Shown here: positions 25,205 to 33,969 of the stretch, piece by piece
How positions within the stretch are numbered: position 1 is the first letter of the stretch
Layout: each line of letters begins with the position of its first letter
Source: JAOUEA01 sp963825685
GTDB lineage: Bacteria; Actinomycetota; UBA4738; HRBIN12
NCBI GenBank assembly: GCA_963825685.1
Contig: CAWGUD010000001.1
Location: 38,270-102,269 of the forward strand
Reading direction: 5' to 3'
DNA: 64,000 bases
Made by a program: the position numbers and the translations under genes
The notes under the pieces: model-generated
The model's database searches: none
What the model was told of the DNA's origin: nothing
Seen by the model: only the letters and a program-made list of their open reading frames with translations

Positions 25205-27400
25205 GTGGATCACGAGACCGAGGTCGCGGCGCCGAAGGCGCCGGCCGACACTGAGGTCGACGAGCGCATCGCCGCGTTCAAGCGGGGCGCGCCGCTGCCC
25301 AAGACCGTCACGCCGGCGCCGAAGCGCCGGACCGAACCCAGGACGCCGAAGCCCGAGGCGCCCGTGAAGACCGAGGCGCCAGCCAAGACCGAGGCGCCCG
25401 TCAAGACCGAGGCGCCAGCCAAGACCGAGGCGCCAGCCAAGACTGGGACGTCCGGCGACGGAGCGGACGCCCCTGCCGAAAGCGAGACCGGCCCAGGTAC
25501 CTCCAGCGCGGCTCGCCGCCGGCGCCGTGGTGGCCGCGGCCGTGGCGGCCGTGGTGCCGGAACCCCGTCGGGGGCGACCACCGCGACGGCCGAAGAGCCC
25601 GAGGACACCGCCGCGCCGGCGCAGCCGCCTCGTGCCCGGACCTCATCTGGATCCGCGCCTTCGGGCGAGACCGAGGGAGCCGTCGACGAGGCATCCGGTG
25701 CGACCGACACCGCACCGGACGCCTCAACGCAGTCCGGGGCCCCGCGGAAGCGGCGTCGCCGTGGCGGCAGGGGCCGCGGCAGAGGGGGGAGCGGGAGCGC
25801 CTCGGCACGCACGGCCGATGACGCAGAGGGCGGGGTCGACCCGTCACCTCAGGAGCAGACGCCCGAGTCCCAGCGCGACGACGCGACCCCCGATGCCCCC
25901 GCAGGGGGGCGGGGTTCCTCGTCTCGGCGGGGCGGCGGTCGCGGCGGATCGGGATCGAAGTCGGGCCAGGGGCGCAGCGGCGGCAACGGCCAGACCAAGG
26001 ACGGTCAGGGGTCACGAGGCGGCCGGACGAAGCAGATGACCGTCGAGGAGCAGGTGGCGGCGGGCGGCCCGACCCGCGGCATCCGGGGGAGTCGCAGCCG
26101 AACCGGGCGAGACGGACGCCGCCGTCGCGAGCCCGCGATCGTGCCGCCCCGCTTCACCGACAAGCTGATGGTGATCACCGAGCGTGGCGAGCGTGACCAG
26201 ATCGCCGTGCTCGAGGAAGACGTGCTGGTCCAGCACTACGTGACCCGCCAGGGCGCGACCTCGATGGTCGGCAACGTCTACCTGGGCCGCGTGCAGAACG
26301 TGCTTCCGGGTATGGAGGCCGCGTTCGTCGACATCGGCCGTGGCCGCAACGGTGTGCTCTACGCCGGCGAGGTGAACTACCGGCCCGAGGACCTCGAGGG
26401 GCCGGCGCCTCGCATCGAGAACGTGCTGAAGTCGGGCCAGGCCGTGATGGTCCAGGTCACGAAGGACCCGATGGGCGGCAAGGGCGCCAGGCTGACGGCC
26501 CAGATCTCACTGCCCGGTCGATACCTCGTCTTCGCCCCGGACCAGGACCTGTCCGGCATCAGCCGGCGGCTGGGCGACAACGAGCGCAAGCGGCTGAAGT
26601 CGATCCTGAAGAAGATGCAGCCGAGCGGCCACGGCGTGATCGTGCGCACGGCCGCCGAGGGCGCTCCTGAAGAGGCGATCGTGCACGACCTGAAGCGGCT
26701 GATCGCGCTCTGGGACGAGATCCAGAAGCAGGCGAAGAAGGTGAAGGCCCCCGCGGTGCTCTACGAGGAGCCCGAGCTCACGCTGCGGGTGTTCCGCGAC
26801 CTGTTCACCGACGAGGAGTTCAAGGGGCTCGTCACCGACTCGCCCAGCATCCACGAGCGGGTGCTGGCGTACGTGCGCGACATCGCGCCGGACCTCGAGC
26901 CCAAGGTGACGCTGCACACCGGGGCGCTCTCGGCGTTCGAGGAGCACCGCATCGAGGAGCAGATCCACAAGGCGCTCGACCGCAAGGTATGGCTGCCGTC
27001 GGGTGGCTACCTGATCATCGAGCGCACCGAGGCGATGACGATCGTCGACGTGAACACCGGCAAGAGCGTCGGGAAGACGAACCTCGAGGAGACGGTCGTG
27101 AACACGAACCTCGAGGCCGCGAAGGAGGTCGCGCGTCAGCTGCGCCTGCGCGACATCGGCGGCATCATCGTCGTGGACTTCATCGACATGCTGCTCGAGA
27201 AGAACAAGGGCAAGGTCGAGGAGACGATGAAGGAGGCCATGGCGCTCGACAAGACGCGGAGCCAGGTCTTCGAGATCGGGCCGCTCGGCCTGATGCAGGT
27301 CACGCGCAAGCGCGTATCCTCTGGCCTGGTCGAGTCGTTCTCCGAGACCTGCCCGACCTGCGAGGGCCGGGGCATCCTGATCAACTACGAAGGGTCGTGA
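25205..27400 (+). CDS. rne: Ribonuclease E/G
   Basis: A 731-residue endoribonuclease for mRNA decay and rRNA processing. The first 300 residues are low-complexity: a KTEAPV/KTEAPA repeat, acidic stretches, and Arg/Gly-rich patches (RRRRRGGRGRGGRG) likely to bind RNA. The catalytic core follows, with an S1 domain (VGNVYLGRVQNVLPGMEAAFVDIG), the RNase H-like and DNase I-like domains (TIVDVNTGK; GGIIVVDFIDM), and a C-terminal Zn-link CPTCEGRG. The GTG at 25205 is preceded by GAGAGGAG. Unlike E. coli RNase E, the disordered arm is N-terminal, as known for actinobacteria. Confidence 0.94.
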   Translation: MDHETEVAAPKAPADTEVDERIAAFKRGAPLPKTVTPAPKRRTEPRTPKPEAPVKTEAPAKTEAPVKTEAPAKTEAPAKTGTSGDGADAPAESETGPGTSSAARRRRRGGRGRGGRGAGTPSGATTATAEEPEDTAAPAQPPRARTSSGSAPSGETEGAVDEASGATDTAPDASTQSGAPRKRRRRGGRGRGRGGSGSASARTADDAEGGVDPSPQEQTPESQRDDATPDAPAGGRGSSSRRGGGRGGSGSKSGQGRSGGNGQTKDGQGSRGGRTKQMTVEEQVAAGGPTRGIRGSRSRTGRDGRRRREPAIVPPRFTDKLMVITERGERDQIAVLEEDVLVQHYVTRQGATSMVGNVYLGRVQNVLPGMEAAFVDIGRGRNGVLYAGEVNYRPEDLEGPAPRIENVLKSGQAVMVQVTKDPMGGKGARLTAQISLPGRYLVFAPDQDLSGISRRLGDNERKRLKSILKKMQPSGHGVIVRTAAEGAPEEAIVHDLKRLIALWDEIQKQAKKVKAPAVLYEEPELTLRVFRDLFTDEEFKGLVTDSPSIHERVLAYVRDIAPDLEPKVTLHTGALSAFEEHRIEEQIHKALDRKVWLPSGGYLIIERTEAMTIVDVNTGKSVGKTNLEETVVNTNLEAAKEVARQLRLRDIGGIIVVDFIDMLLEKNKGKVEETMKEAMALDKTRSQVFEIGPLGLMQVTRKRVSSGLVESFSETCPTCEGRGILINYEGS
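25355..25444 (+). repeat. Five tandem 18-bp repeats inside rne
   Basis: Five copies of an 18-bp unit starting GAGGCGCC and ending AAGACC encode (E-A-P-V/A-K-T)5 in the disordered N-terminal arm of RNase E/G. Third-position changes alternate between two unit types, pointing to duplication of a 36-bp pair. Confidence 0.9.
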
Positions 27401-27444
27401 GCACGGGTGACCCGTGACCGGACTCGCGACGAGCGGAGGCAACC

Positions 27445-27834
27445 ATGTATGCGGTGATCAAGACCGGCGGCAAGCAGCACAAGGTGAGGGCCGGCGACGT
27501 GATCGAGGTCGAGAAGATCGTGCACGAGGGCGAGACGGTGACGTTCCAGCCGCTCCTCGTCGTCGATGACGACGGCGGCACGCACGTCGGCGCCGAGGCC
27601 GCGAAGGCGACGGTCACGGCGAAGCCGTTGGGGGAGAAGAAGGGCGACAAGGTCCGCATCTTCAAGTACCGGCCGAAGAGCGGGTACGCCCAGCGAGCCG
27701 GTCATCGCCAGCTGCTGACCCTGCTCGAGATCGAGAGCGTGACCCTCGGCGCCGCGAAGAAGGCGTCGTCGAAGAAGGCCGCCGCGGCTCCGGAGCCCGA
27801 GGAAGCCGCGGCCGCCGAGGCTGAAGAGTCATAG
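27445..27834 (+). CDS. rplU: 50S ribosomal protein L21
   Basis: 129 residues: the L21 core (MYAVIKTGGKQHKV…FKYRPKSGYAQRAGHRQ) plus a 30-residue Lys/Ala/Glu-rich C-terminal tail not present in the E. coli protein. The ATG at 27445 follows GCGGAGG. Standard rne-rplU-rpmA-obg order. Confidence 0.97.
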   Translation: MYAVIKTGGKQHKVRAGDVIEVEKIVHEGETVTFQPLLVVDDDGGTHVGAEAAKATVTAKPLGEKKGDKVRIFKYRPKSGYAQRAGHRQLLTLLEIESVTLGAAKKASSKKAAAAPEPEEAAAAEAEES

Positions 27835-27874
27835 GCGAGGCTCGTTCGGAAGCCTTTGCTACCCTGGAGGTCTT

Positions 27875-28129
27875 ATGGCACACAAGAAGGGCGGCGGCTC
27901 GTCCCGCAACGGCCGCGACTCGAACGCGAAGCGCCTCGGCGTGAAGGCCTACGGCGGCGAGACCGTCACCGCCGGCGCGGTCATCGTGCGCCAGCGCGGC
28001 ACGCGCATCCACCCCGGCGACGGTGTGGGCAAGGGCGGCGACGACACGCTCTTCGCGCTGCGGGAGGGCCTCGTGACGTTCAGCGAGTCCCGCGGGCGCA
28101 AGTTCGCCTCGGTCCTGCCTGCCGAGTAG
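27875..28129 (+). CDS. rpmA: 50S ribosomal protein L27
   Basis: 84 residues starting MAHKKGGGSSRNGRDS, so no N-terminal cleavage extension is present. The ATG at 27875 has a close GGAGG ribosome-binding site, and a TACCCT box lies just upstream (27860-27865). Confidence 0.97.
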   Translation: MAHKKGGGSSRNGRDSNAKRLGVKAYGGETVTAGAVIVRQRGTRIHPGDGVGKGGDDTLFALREGLVTFSESRGRKFASVLPAE

Positions 28130-28132
28130 CGC

Positions 28133-28576
28133 TCAGCCACGCGCTCGGGCGCCGATCTCGTCGGCCCACGCCTGGATCGTCGGCTTGAGCCCCCCCGCCT
28201 TCGTGGCGAGGTACTTCACGTTCTCCCGCTGGTGACGGCGCTTCGACGTGCGTCGCATCGCAGCGAACGGCCCCAGCGGCCGCCCGGTCGACGACGTGCC
28301 CTCACTGCCGGGCGGCGGCGCTTCGAGCGGCGGCGGCTGCGAGAAGTAGTAGGCGGTCTCGGCTCGTTCGCCCGCGTCGTCGTAGGCGACGATCAGGATC
28401 GGCGAGCCTTTCACGCGCCGCGCCGAGTGGATGTCGGCGAGCGGCACCATGATCTCGCTCGCCGATGCTCGGTCCTCGAAGACGAGCGCGTCGTCCTCGA
28501 GGCGCAGCGTTCCCTCTCGGTCACCCACATCTCCGCGGCGCAACTGCACGCGCCAGACGGTCACCGGTTCCACCAC
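28133..28576 (-). CDS. Hypothetical protein with PH/GRAM-like N-terminal region
   Basis: About 147 residues, convergent with rpmA (3 bp apart) and divergent from obg. The N-terminal half alternates short beta-strands (GTLRLEDDALVFEDR, MVPLADIHSARRVKGSPILIVAYDD), reminiscent of a PH or GRAM fold. The middle is proline-rich, and the C-terminus has a basic helix. No catalytic motif is seen. The GTG at 28576 is the favoured start, but the codon could lie upstream at 28612. Function unknown. Confidence 0.6.
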   Translation of the reverse strand: MVEPVTVWRVQLRRGDVGDREGTLRLEDDALVFEDRASASEIMVPLADIHSARRVKGSPILIVAYDDAGERAETAYYFSQPPPLEAPPPGSEGTSSTGRPLGPFAAMRRTSKRRHQRENVKYLATKAGGLKPTIQAWADEIGARARG

Positions 28577-28614
28577 GCACTCATCATGGCCCGCCGAGCT
28601 CCGTGCGACCACCG

Positions 28615-28620
28615 TAGGCT
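28615..28620 (+). promoter_or_regulatory. -10 box (TAGGCT) of obg
   Basis: TAGGCT ends 6 nt before the obg ATG at 28627; GGGGAC lies between. Either leaderless or with a very short leader. Confidence 0.5.
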
Positions 28621-28626
28621 GGGGAC

Positions 28627-29904
28627 ATGACGTTCGTCGACGAGTGCACCGTGTTCGCCCGTGCCGGGCGTGGTGGCAACGGCTCGGCCTCGCTGCACTC
28701 GGAGCCGTTCAAGCCGCGCGGAGGGCCCGACGGTGGCGACGGCGGCGACGGCGGATCGGTCGTCTTCGAGGTCTCCCGCGGGGTGCACGACCTGTCATGG
28801 CTCGCCGACCACCCCCACGTGAAGGCCGACGGCGGCGAACCCGGACGCAAGGCCAAGCGCGACGGAGCCTCCGGCCGCGACGTGGTGATCCCCGTGCCCG
28901 ACGGCACCGTGGTCTTCGACGAGCAGGGTCTCGTGGCCGACCTCGTGGGCGAAGGGGCACGGAGCGTGGTCGCCCGGGGTGGTCGGGGCGGACGGGGAAA
29001 CGTCGCCTTCGCCAGTGCCCGCAACCGCGTGCCGAGGACGGCCGAGCCGGGAGAGGACGGCGACGAGAGGCGCCTCCGCGTCGAGCTGCGCACGGTCGCC
29101 GACGTCGGACTCGTCGGGCTGCCGAACGCCGGCAAGTCGACGTTGCTCGCGCGGCTCACCGCCGCGAAGCCCAAGATCGCGAGCTACCCGTTCACCACGC
29201 TCACGCCGAACCTCGGCGTCGCCGGCGACGACGCCGATCGGTTCGTCGTGGCCGACATCCCCGGGTTGATCGAGGGTGCGAGCGAGGGCAGAGGCCTGGG
29301 GCACCGCTTCCTGCGGCACGTGGTGCGCTGTCGTGCCCTGGTGCTCGTGGTGGACCTCGCCGCCGAGGACCCGGTCGCGGACCTCGGCACCCTGAGGGAC
29401 GAGCTCGCCGCCTACGACCCTGAGCTCGCCGAGCGTCCGACGATCGTGGTGGGGGCGAAGACGGATCTCGTCGACGATCCCACCGCCGCCGCGGCGCGGC
29501 TCGAGGACGGCGCCCTACCGGTCTCGGCGATGACCGGTGACGGAGTCGAGGACCTGCTCGATCGCCTCGGCCTGCTCACGCGCGAGGCTGAGGAAACCCA
29601 GCCCGAGCGACAGGCATACGTGGTGCTGCGTCCCGGCCGGCCTCGATTCACCGTCGCGCGCGATCCCGACGGCCGCTGGCGGGTGACGGGGCGATCGGTG
29701 GAGCGCTGGGTGCTCGAGGCCGACCTCGACGACGAGGGGGACGTCGAGACGCTCGCGGGGCGGCTCAAGAAGGAAGGTGTCGAGCGCAAGCTCGCGACGC
29801 TCGGGGCCCGCCGCGGGGACGAGGTCGCGATCCTCGACCGCGTCTTCGAGTACCTGCCCGACGAGCTCCCCGGCAGCGAAGCCGACGCGGAGGTCGCCGA
29901 GTGA
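28627..29904 (+). CDS. obg: Obg/CgtA GTPase
   Basis: A 425-residue ribosome-assembly and stress GTPase. The glycine-rich Obg fold fills residues 1-158. The G domain has G1 GLPNAGKS, G3 DIPG and G4 in VGAKTDL. A C-terminal OCT domain from about residue 335 (VLRPGRPRFTVARDPDGRW) is typical of actinobacteria and other Gram-positives. Its stop overlaps the next start as GTGA. Confidence 0.96.
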   Translation: MTFVDECTVFARAGRGGNGSASLHSEPFKPRGGPDGGDGGDGGSVVFEVSRGVHDLSWLADHPHVKADGGEPGRKAKRDGASGRDVVIPVPDGTVVFDEQGLVADLVGEGARSVVARGGRGGRGNVAFASARNRVPRTAEPGEDGDERRLRVELRTVADVGLVGLPNAGKSTLLARLTAAKPKIASYPFTTLTPNLGVAGDDADRFVVADIPGLIEGASEGRGLGHRFLRHVVRCRALVLVVDLAAEDPVADLGTLRDELAAYDPELAERPTIVVGAKTDLVDDPTAAAARLEDGALPVSAMTGDGVEDLLDRLGLLTREAEETQPERQAYVVLRPGRPRFTVARDPDGRWRVTGRSVERWVLEADLDDEGDVETLAGRLKKEGVERKLATLGARRGDEVAILDRVFEYLPDELPGSEADAEVAE

Positions 29905-30353
29905 CCGAGCGGCAGCGCCTGTTGCGCGAGGAAGACGACGCTTGGCGTGACCTCGACCGCCGGTTCGAGCTCGTGGGCGATGACCGCTTCGAAGAGTCGA
30001 CGCTCACGCCGGAAGGGTGGTCGCCGAAGGACGCGATGTTCCACATCTCGGGGTGGATGGACGATTGCGCCGTGCAGCTCGGGCGCATCCGTGCGGGGGC
30101 GTTCGATCCCACCGAGGAGACGCGCGAGGCGATCGAGCGGCAGAACCAGGCGTGGTTCGAGATCTCCCGCACGATGGATCCGGCAGACATCCGCGCCGGG
30201 TTCGCGGCGGCGCGTCAGCGGATGATCGAGGCGCTCAGCGCCCTGGACGAGGTCACGCCCGAGGCCGTCGAGTGGTTCGAGGAGTCGGGAGCACTGCACT
30301 ACGCGAAGCACGCAGAAGACCTGCGGGTGTTCACCGAAGGGTCGGGGCCGTGA
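29901..30353 (+). CDS. DinB-fold/maleylpyruvate-isomerase-like protein
   Basis: 150 residues from a GTG overlapping the obg stop. The four-helix pattern and W-rich motifs (EGWSPKDAMFHISGWMDD) resemble the DinB/mycothiol-dependent superfamily. The metal-site histidines are only partly recognisable (H in MFHISGW, H-x3-H in LHYAKHAEDL). It lies between obg and nadD, where actinobacteria often carry proBA, which is absent here. Function unknown. Confidence 0.65.
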   Translation: MTERQRLLREEDDAWRDLDRRFELVGDDRFEESTLTPEGWSPKDAMFHISGWMDDCAVQLGRIRAGAFDPTEETREAIERQNQAWFEISRTMDPADIRAGFAAARQRMIEALSALDEVTPEAVEWFEESGALHYAKHAEDLRVFTEGSGP

Positions 30354-30405
30354 GCATCTCGGTCGAGGCGGTCGAGCCTTCCTCCGGGGTGTCGGGTCTG
30401 CCCAC

Positions 30406-30411
30406 TAGGAT
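30406..30411 (+). promoter_or_regulatory. -10 box (TAGGAT) of leaderless nadD
   Basis: TAGGAT ends 7 nt before the GTG at 30419 and supports this as the nadD start. Confidence 0.5.
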
Positions 30412-30418
30412 GGGCGGC

Positions 30419-31018
30419 GTGAGGACGCGCCTGGGCATCATGGGCGGCACGTTCGACCCGATCCACTACGGACACCTGGTCACCGCCGAGGAAGCGCTGC
30501 ACCAGTTCGAGCTCGACGAGGTGCTGTTCGTGCCGACGGGCCGCCCGTGGATGAAGGAGCACGGGGTCGTCTCGCCACCCGAGGACCGGTACCTGATGAC
30601 GGTGATCGCGACGGCGTCGAACCCGCTCTTCGGCGTCTCGCGCGTCGAGGTCGATCGTGACGGGCCCACCTACGCCGTCGACACCCTGCGCGAGCTGCAG
30701 CATGAACGCGGCGACGACACCGACCTGTTCTTCGTGACCGGGGCCGACGCGGTGCTCGAGATCGTCGAGCAGTGGAAGCAACCCGACGAGCTGTTCGCTC
30801 TTGCGCACTTCATCGCGGCGACCCGCCCCGGGTTCGACCTCGAGGCGTTCGAGGCGCATGCGCCCACGAAGCATCCCGGCATCACCGTGATGAACGTGCC
30901 TGCGCTCGCGATCTCGTCGACCGACGTGCGCGCGCGCGTGCGAGCGATCCGCCCGATCCGCTACCTGGTGCCCGAGGGTGTGAAGAGCTACATCGAGAAG
31001 GCGGGGCTCTACCGGTGA
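30419..31018 (+). CDS. nadD: Nicotinate-nucleotide adenylyltransferase
   Basis: About 199 residues; adenylylates nicotinate mononucleotide in NAD synthesis. The nucleotidyltransferase motif is GGTFDPIHYGHL at residues 8-19, and ISSTDVRARV is near the C-terminus. The GTG at 30419 gives the family N-terminus RTRLGIMGGTFDP and follows a -10 box. A coupled start at 30350 (GTGA) would add 23 unconserved residues. The next gene overlaps by GTGA. Confidence 0.92.
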   Translation: MRTRLGIMGGTFDPIHYGHLVTAEEALHQFELDEVLFVPTGRPWMKEHGVVSPPEDRYLMTVIATASNPLFGVSRVEVDRDGPTYAVDTLRELQHERGDDTDLFFVTGADAVLEIVEQWKQPDELFALAHFIAATRPGFDLEAFEAHAPTKHPGITVMNVPALAISSTDVRARVRAIRPIRYLVPEGVKSYIEKAGLYR

Positions 31019-32112
31019 GCGGTCCGGTTCCCTCGGGCGAGCCCGTGCGGCCGTCCCGGGTCGAGCGAGCCGATCGCTCCCGCCGGACGCGTCGCGGCGT
31101 CGTCTGGGGCGTGGTGGCGGGGCTGGTGGTCGTCGGTATCGGCGCGTTCCTCGTCACGCGCGGCGACGAGCCGTCCGCATCCTCGACCGACGGCCAACCC
31201 GCGGGCGCACCCGACGACCCGACGATGCTCGCCCTGCAGGTGAACGGCGGCCCCGCGCCGTTCCTCGCGGTCGTGGGGGTGCCGACCGAGGGCACGCCGT
31301 TCCTGATGCCGCTGTCGTCGGAGCTCAACATCGTCGTGCCGGGACAGGGAGAGACCTCGACGGCGGGGGTCGCCGCGCTGCCGGGCGACTCGATGCGTGT
31401 GGCCCTCTCGAACATGAGCGGCGTGTGGATCGAGCATTTCGCGGTGCTCACCCTCCGCGATCTCGCTGCGGCGGTCGACGCGGCCGGCGGCGTGACCGTG
31501 GACCTCCCAGAGGCCTACCCGACCACCACCGACGTGTTCGGCCCCGGCGAGGTCACGATGTCGGGCGCTCAGACCAGGGCGTTCCTCGCAGGGGCCACCG
31601 ACGACGCGGGTGTCCGCTGGGAGATCCTGCTGAGCGCGATCCTCGACGGCTCGAGCCCGCCGGAGGTGTCGGCCGAGGTCGAGGCCGACGATGTCGAGGC
31701 CGTCAATGCGACGCTGGCAGACGCGGAGGGCGCGGAGGTGCTCGACATGCCCACCGAACGCGTGACCTCGACGATCATCGTGCCGGTCTACCCGGCCCTC
31801 GACGAGCTGCTCTCCGGCATCCTCGGCACGCCCGTCCCCGTGCCCGTGATCGTGCAGAACGGCAGCGGCGAGCCCGGGGTTGGCGAGTCGGTCGCGGTGA
31901 GCATCCTCCCCGAGGCGTTCCGCACGGTGCTCTCCCAGAACGCGCAGAGCTTCGACATCGCCAGGACCGAGGTGTTCGCCAACGGCCCCGACCACGAGGG
32001 CGAGGCGCGTGCGGTCACGGCGGCCCTGGGGGTCGGCCGGGTTCGCGTCGCAGCGGTACCATCAGGCGTCGGCGACATCACGATCGTGGTGGGGAAGGAC
32101 TTCACGGCTTGA
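31015..32112 (+). CDS. LytR/CpsA/Psr-like envelope protein with LytR_C domain
   Basis: 365 residues. A basic cytoplasmic N-terminus is followed by one membrane helix (VVWGVVAGLVVVGIGAFLV). The outer part holds a shortened LCP-like domain (AAVDAAGGVTVDLPEAY, MSGAQTRAFLAG) and a C-terminal LytR_C domain (VIVQNGSGEPGVGESVA…VGRVRVAAVPSG). LCP enzymes attach glycopolymers to peptidoglycan. The key Arg/Asp residues of the LCP active site are not clearly present, so this may be a non-catalytic relative. Start GTG overlaps nadD; its stop overlaps rsfS. Confidence 0.8.
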   Translation: MSGPVPSGEPVRPSRVERADRSRRTRRGVVWGVVAGLVVVGIGAFLVTRGDEPSASSTDGQPAGAPDDPTMLALQVNGGPAPFLAVVGVPTEGTPFLMPLSSELNIVVPGQGETSTAGVAALPGDSMRVALSNMSGVWIEHFAVLTLRDLAAAVDAAGGVTVDLPEAYPTTTDVFGPGEVTMSGAQTRAFLAGATDDAGVRWEILLSAILDGSSPPEVSAEVEADDVEAVNATLADAEGAEVLDMPTERVTSTIIVPVYPALDELLSGILGTPVPVPVIVQNGSGEPGVGESVAVSILPEAFRTVLSQNAQSFDIARTEVFANGPDHEGEARAVTAALGVGRVRVAAVPSGVGDITIVVGKDFTA

Positions 32113-32522
32113 CGCAAGGACACAGGAAGCAGGCGGTCGACGCCCCTGCGCTGCCGCCCAGCCGCGACGTGGCGATCGCCGCCGCCCGAGCCGCCGCCGA
32201 GAAGCAGGCCACGGACATCGTGGTCCTCGACGTGAGCAAGATCATCGTGATCACCGACCTCTTCGTGATCTGCTCGGCGGCCACCCAGCGACAGATCCGC
32301 ACCGTGATCGACGCCGTCGAGGAAGCGCTGCGTGGACTCGGCGTGAAGCCGCTCCGTCGCGAGGGCGAACCCGAGGCCGGCTGGTGGCTGCTCGACTACG
32401 TCGACGTCGTCGTGCACGTCTTCGGCGAGGAAGAGCGCGCCTACTACGACCTGGAGCGCCTCTGGTCCGATGCTCCCCAGGTCGAGTGGGAGGCTTCGGA
32501 CGCCGCCGCGACCGGCCGATAG
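32109..32522 (+). CDS. rsfS: Ribosomal silencing factor RsfS
   Basis: 137 residues; binds L14 on the large subunit and blocks subunit joining under starvation. The motifs DIVVLDVSKIIVITDLFVIC and GWWLLDYVDVVVHVF are intact. The start is TTG at 32109, overlapping the previous stop as TTGA; there is no in-frame ATG before the domain. Its stop codon overlaps the -10 box of the tRNA gene. Confidence 0.92.
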   Translation: MTQGHRKQAVDAPALPPSRDVAIAAARAAAEKQATDIVVLDVSKIIVITDLFVICSAATQRQIRTVIDAVEEALRGLGVKPLRREGEPEAGWWLLDYVDVVVHVFGEEERAYYDLERLWSDAPQVEWEASDAAATGR

Positions 32523-32525
32523 AAT
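32520..32525 (+). promoter_or_regulatory. -10 box (TAGAAT) of tRNA-Ala
   Basis: TAGAAT begins on the rsfS stop codon and ends 10 nt before the mature tRNA 5' end, leaving a leader of a few nucleotides for RNase P. Confidence 0.5.
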
Positions 32526-32535
32526 CACCTGGCGA

Positions 32536-32608
32536 GGGCCCATAGCTCAGCTGGTAGAGCGCTTGGCTGGCAGCCAAGAGGTCAGGGGTTCGACTCCCCT
32601 TGGGTCCA
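32536..32608 (+). tRNA. tRNA-Ala (anticodon GGC)
   Basis: A complete cloverleaf. The acceptor stem GGGCCCA pairs with TGGGTCC (one G-T). The D-arm contains AGCTCAGCTGGTAGAGC. The anticodon stem CTTGG/CCAAG encloses CTGGCAG, giving anticodon GGC. The T-arm contains GGTTCGACTCC. The discriminator is A. CCA is not fully encoded (CCG follows). Confidence 0.97.
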
Positions 32609-32635
32609 CCGAGATCCGCGGGTCAGCCTCCGCAG

Positions 32636-33712
32636 TCAGTACACCGCGAGCTGTTCTCGCGTCAGGCCGGACAGGCCCATCGTGTCCATCGTGCGGGCAC
32701 GCTCGGTGGCGAAGTCTTCGCCCGCGACGATCGAGGCGATGCGGATGATGGCATCCATGGTGGGGGTCGGCACCGACAGGTGCCGAGCCAGGTCCGTGAG
32801 GAACACCATCGAGTAGCCCACGTCCTCGGTCAGGTAGCGGTGGTGAAGCTCGTCCTGCGCCTTGATGCCACGGAAGCCTGGCGCGGTGGAGTAGCCCGTG
32901 GAGTAGTTGGACTCGGTCATGTAGCCCTGCCGAACCCCGAGATCCGGCTCGGCGAGGATCTCCACGCCCAAGGTGCTGGCGACGGATAGCCGCTCGCCGT
33001 CGACCGCCTTCATGAGGCGACCGACCGCCTCGGTAACCCCTTCCTCATAGAACATGAAGTCACCACCCGTGCGTTCGATGAGGGCGGCGTTGAGCAAGGT
33101 GACGGCCGGATGGATGACCGGGTTGCCGTTCTGCAGCGTGGTCTGAAAGATCCCTGCGGCCTCGTCGGTGTTGCGGTACACCTGCCGCAGGACCTCGAGC
33201 AGGCGAGGTGTGTTGCTTCGCGGCGCGGCAGCGGCCGAGAAGCCGGTGTCGAACCGGTGGAAGATCTGCACGCTTGCGTGCATCGATGCGCGTGCGGCGT
33301 ACGGCAGTGTGCTGGTCTCGCCCACGACGACGCTCTCGTCATGGAGGTCCAACCCCGCGGCGTGCTTGAAGGCCAGACTCCCGACGCACGAACTGGGGCA
33401 GACCACGACGGTCATCCCGGGACGCAGGTGACCGCGAGTGTCACGGCCGAACGGCTCCGTGGCATAGGCGGGGCCGACGACGAAGACCACGTCCACACCG
33501 TCCAGCGCCTCGGCGATGTCGGTGGTAACCGTCGCCAGAGTGACGAACCCCTCGAGCTTGCCCTCGGCTTGGATCCCGCCGCGCTCGCGGACCGGCACCA
33601 GATGATGCTCATGGGCATGTTGTGCGTACAGGGCGACCTCATGCCCCTGACTCGCCCACTCGTAGGCGACCGCGAGCCCTCCACCGCCGGCCCCCATCAC
33701 CGCGATCTTCAT
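32636..33712 (-). CDS. NAD/NADP octopine/nopaline dehydrogenase-family enzyme
   Basis: 358 residues. The Rossmann motif is at the N-terminus (IAVMGAGGGGLAVAYEWA), and the opine-dehydrogenase helical domain follows (IHPAVTLLNAALIERTGGDFMFYEEG with the conserved His/Asn region). Family members reductively condense an amino acid with a 2-oxo acid, or are ketopantoate-reductase-like; the substrate here is unknown. The ATG at 33712 has AAGGGAG upstream. It converges on tRNA-Ala with a 27-bp gap and starts the accessory stretch between tRNA-Ala and leuS. Codon choice is a little less GC-biased than in the housekeeping genes. Confidence 0.8.
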   Translation of the reverse strand: MKIAVMGAGGGGLAVAYEWASQGHEVALYAQHAHEHHLVPVRERGGIQAEGKLEGFVTLATVTTDIAEALDGVDVVFVVGPAYATEPFGRDTRGHLRPGMTVVVCPSSCVGSLAFKHAAGLDLHDESVVVGETSTLPYAARASMHASVQIFHRFDTGFSAAAAPRSNTPRLLEVLRQVYRNTDEAAGIFQTTLQNGNPVIHPAVTLLNAALIERTGGDFMFYEEGVTEAVGRLMKAVDGERLSVASTLGVEILAEPDLGVRQGYMTESNYSTGYSTAPGFRGIKAQDELHHRYLTEDVGYSMVFLTDLARHLSVPTPTMDAIIRIASIVAGEDFATERARTMDTMGLSGLTREQLAVY

Positions 33713-33969
33713 TCGGCTGACTCCCTTCGTGTGCCATGCCTGCAGCGTCGTCAACCCAACCGTCTCACACAGGGCTGCGCGACGGTCGAGCGGCATCGTC
33801 CGTGACGGCGATGCGTCGAGCGCGCCGGTCGGCCGTGAGGCCGGGGCGATCCGATCATGCAGTCAGTCATCAGGGCCGGGCACCGTGTGACACGTGCGGG
33901 TTTGCGCCGATGACCTCCGAGGGATAGGACTGGCGTGTCCCCATCCCCCGTCAGAGGAGCACTTCCCCG

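Noticed and set aside
24902..25213. A 103-codon minus-strand frame upstream of rne
   Set aside because: Arg/Ser-rich composition, no family motif, no ribosome-binding site, and it overlaps the structured leader region.
25355..25444. CRISPR-like repeat array
   Set aside because: The 18-bp units are contiguous with no spacers, stay in frame and encode a repeated hexapeptide inside rne.
33713..33969. A 63-codon plus-strand frame in the gap before the two-helix membrane gene
   Set aside because: Starts without a ribosome-binding site, has shadow-like composition, and shows no motif. The gap is treated as a divergent promoter region.
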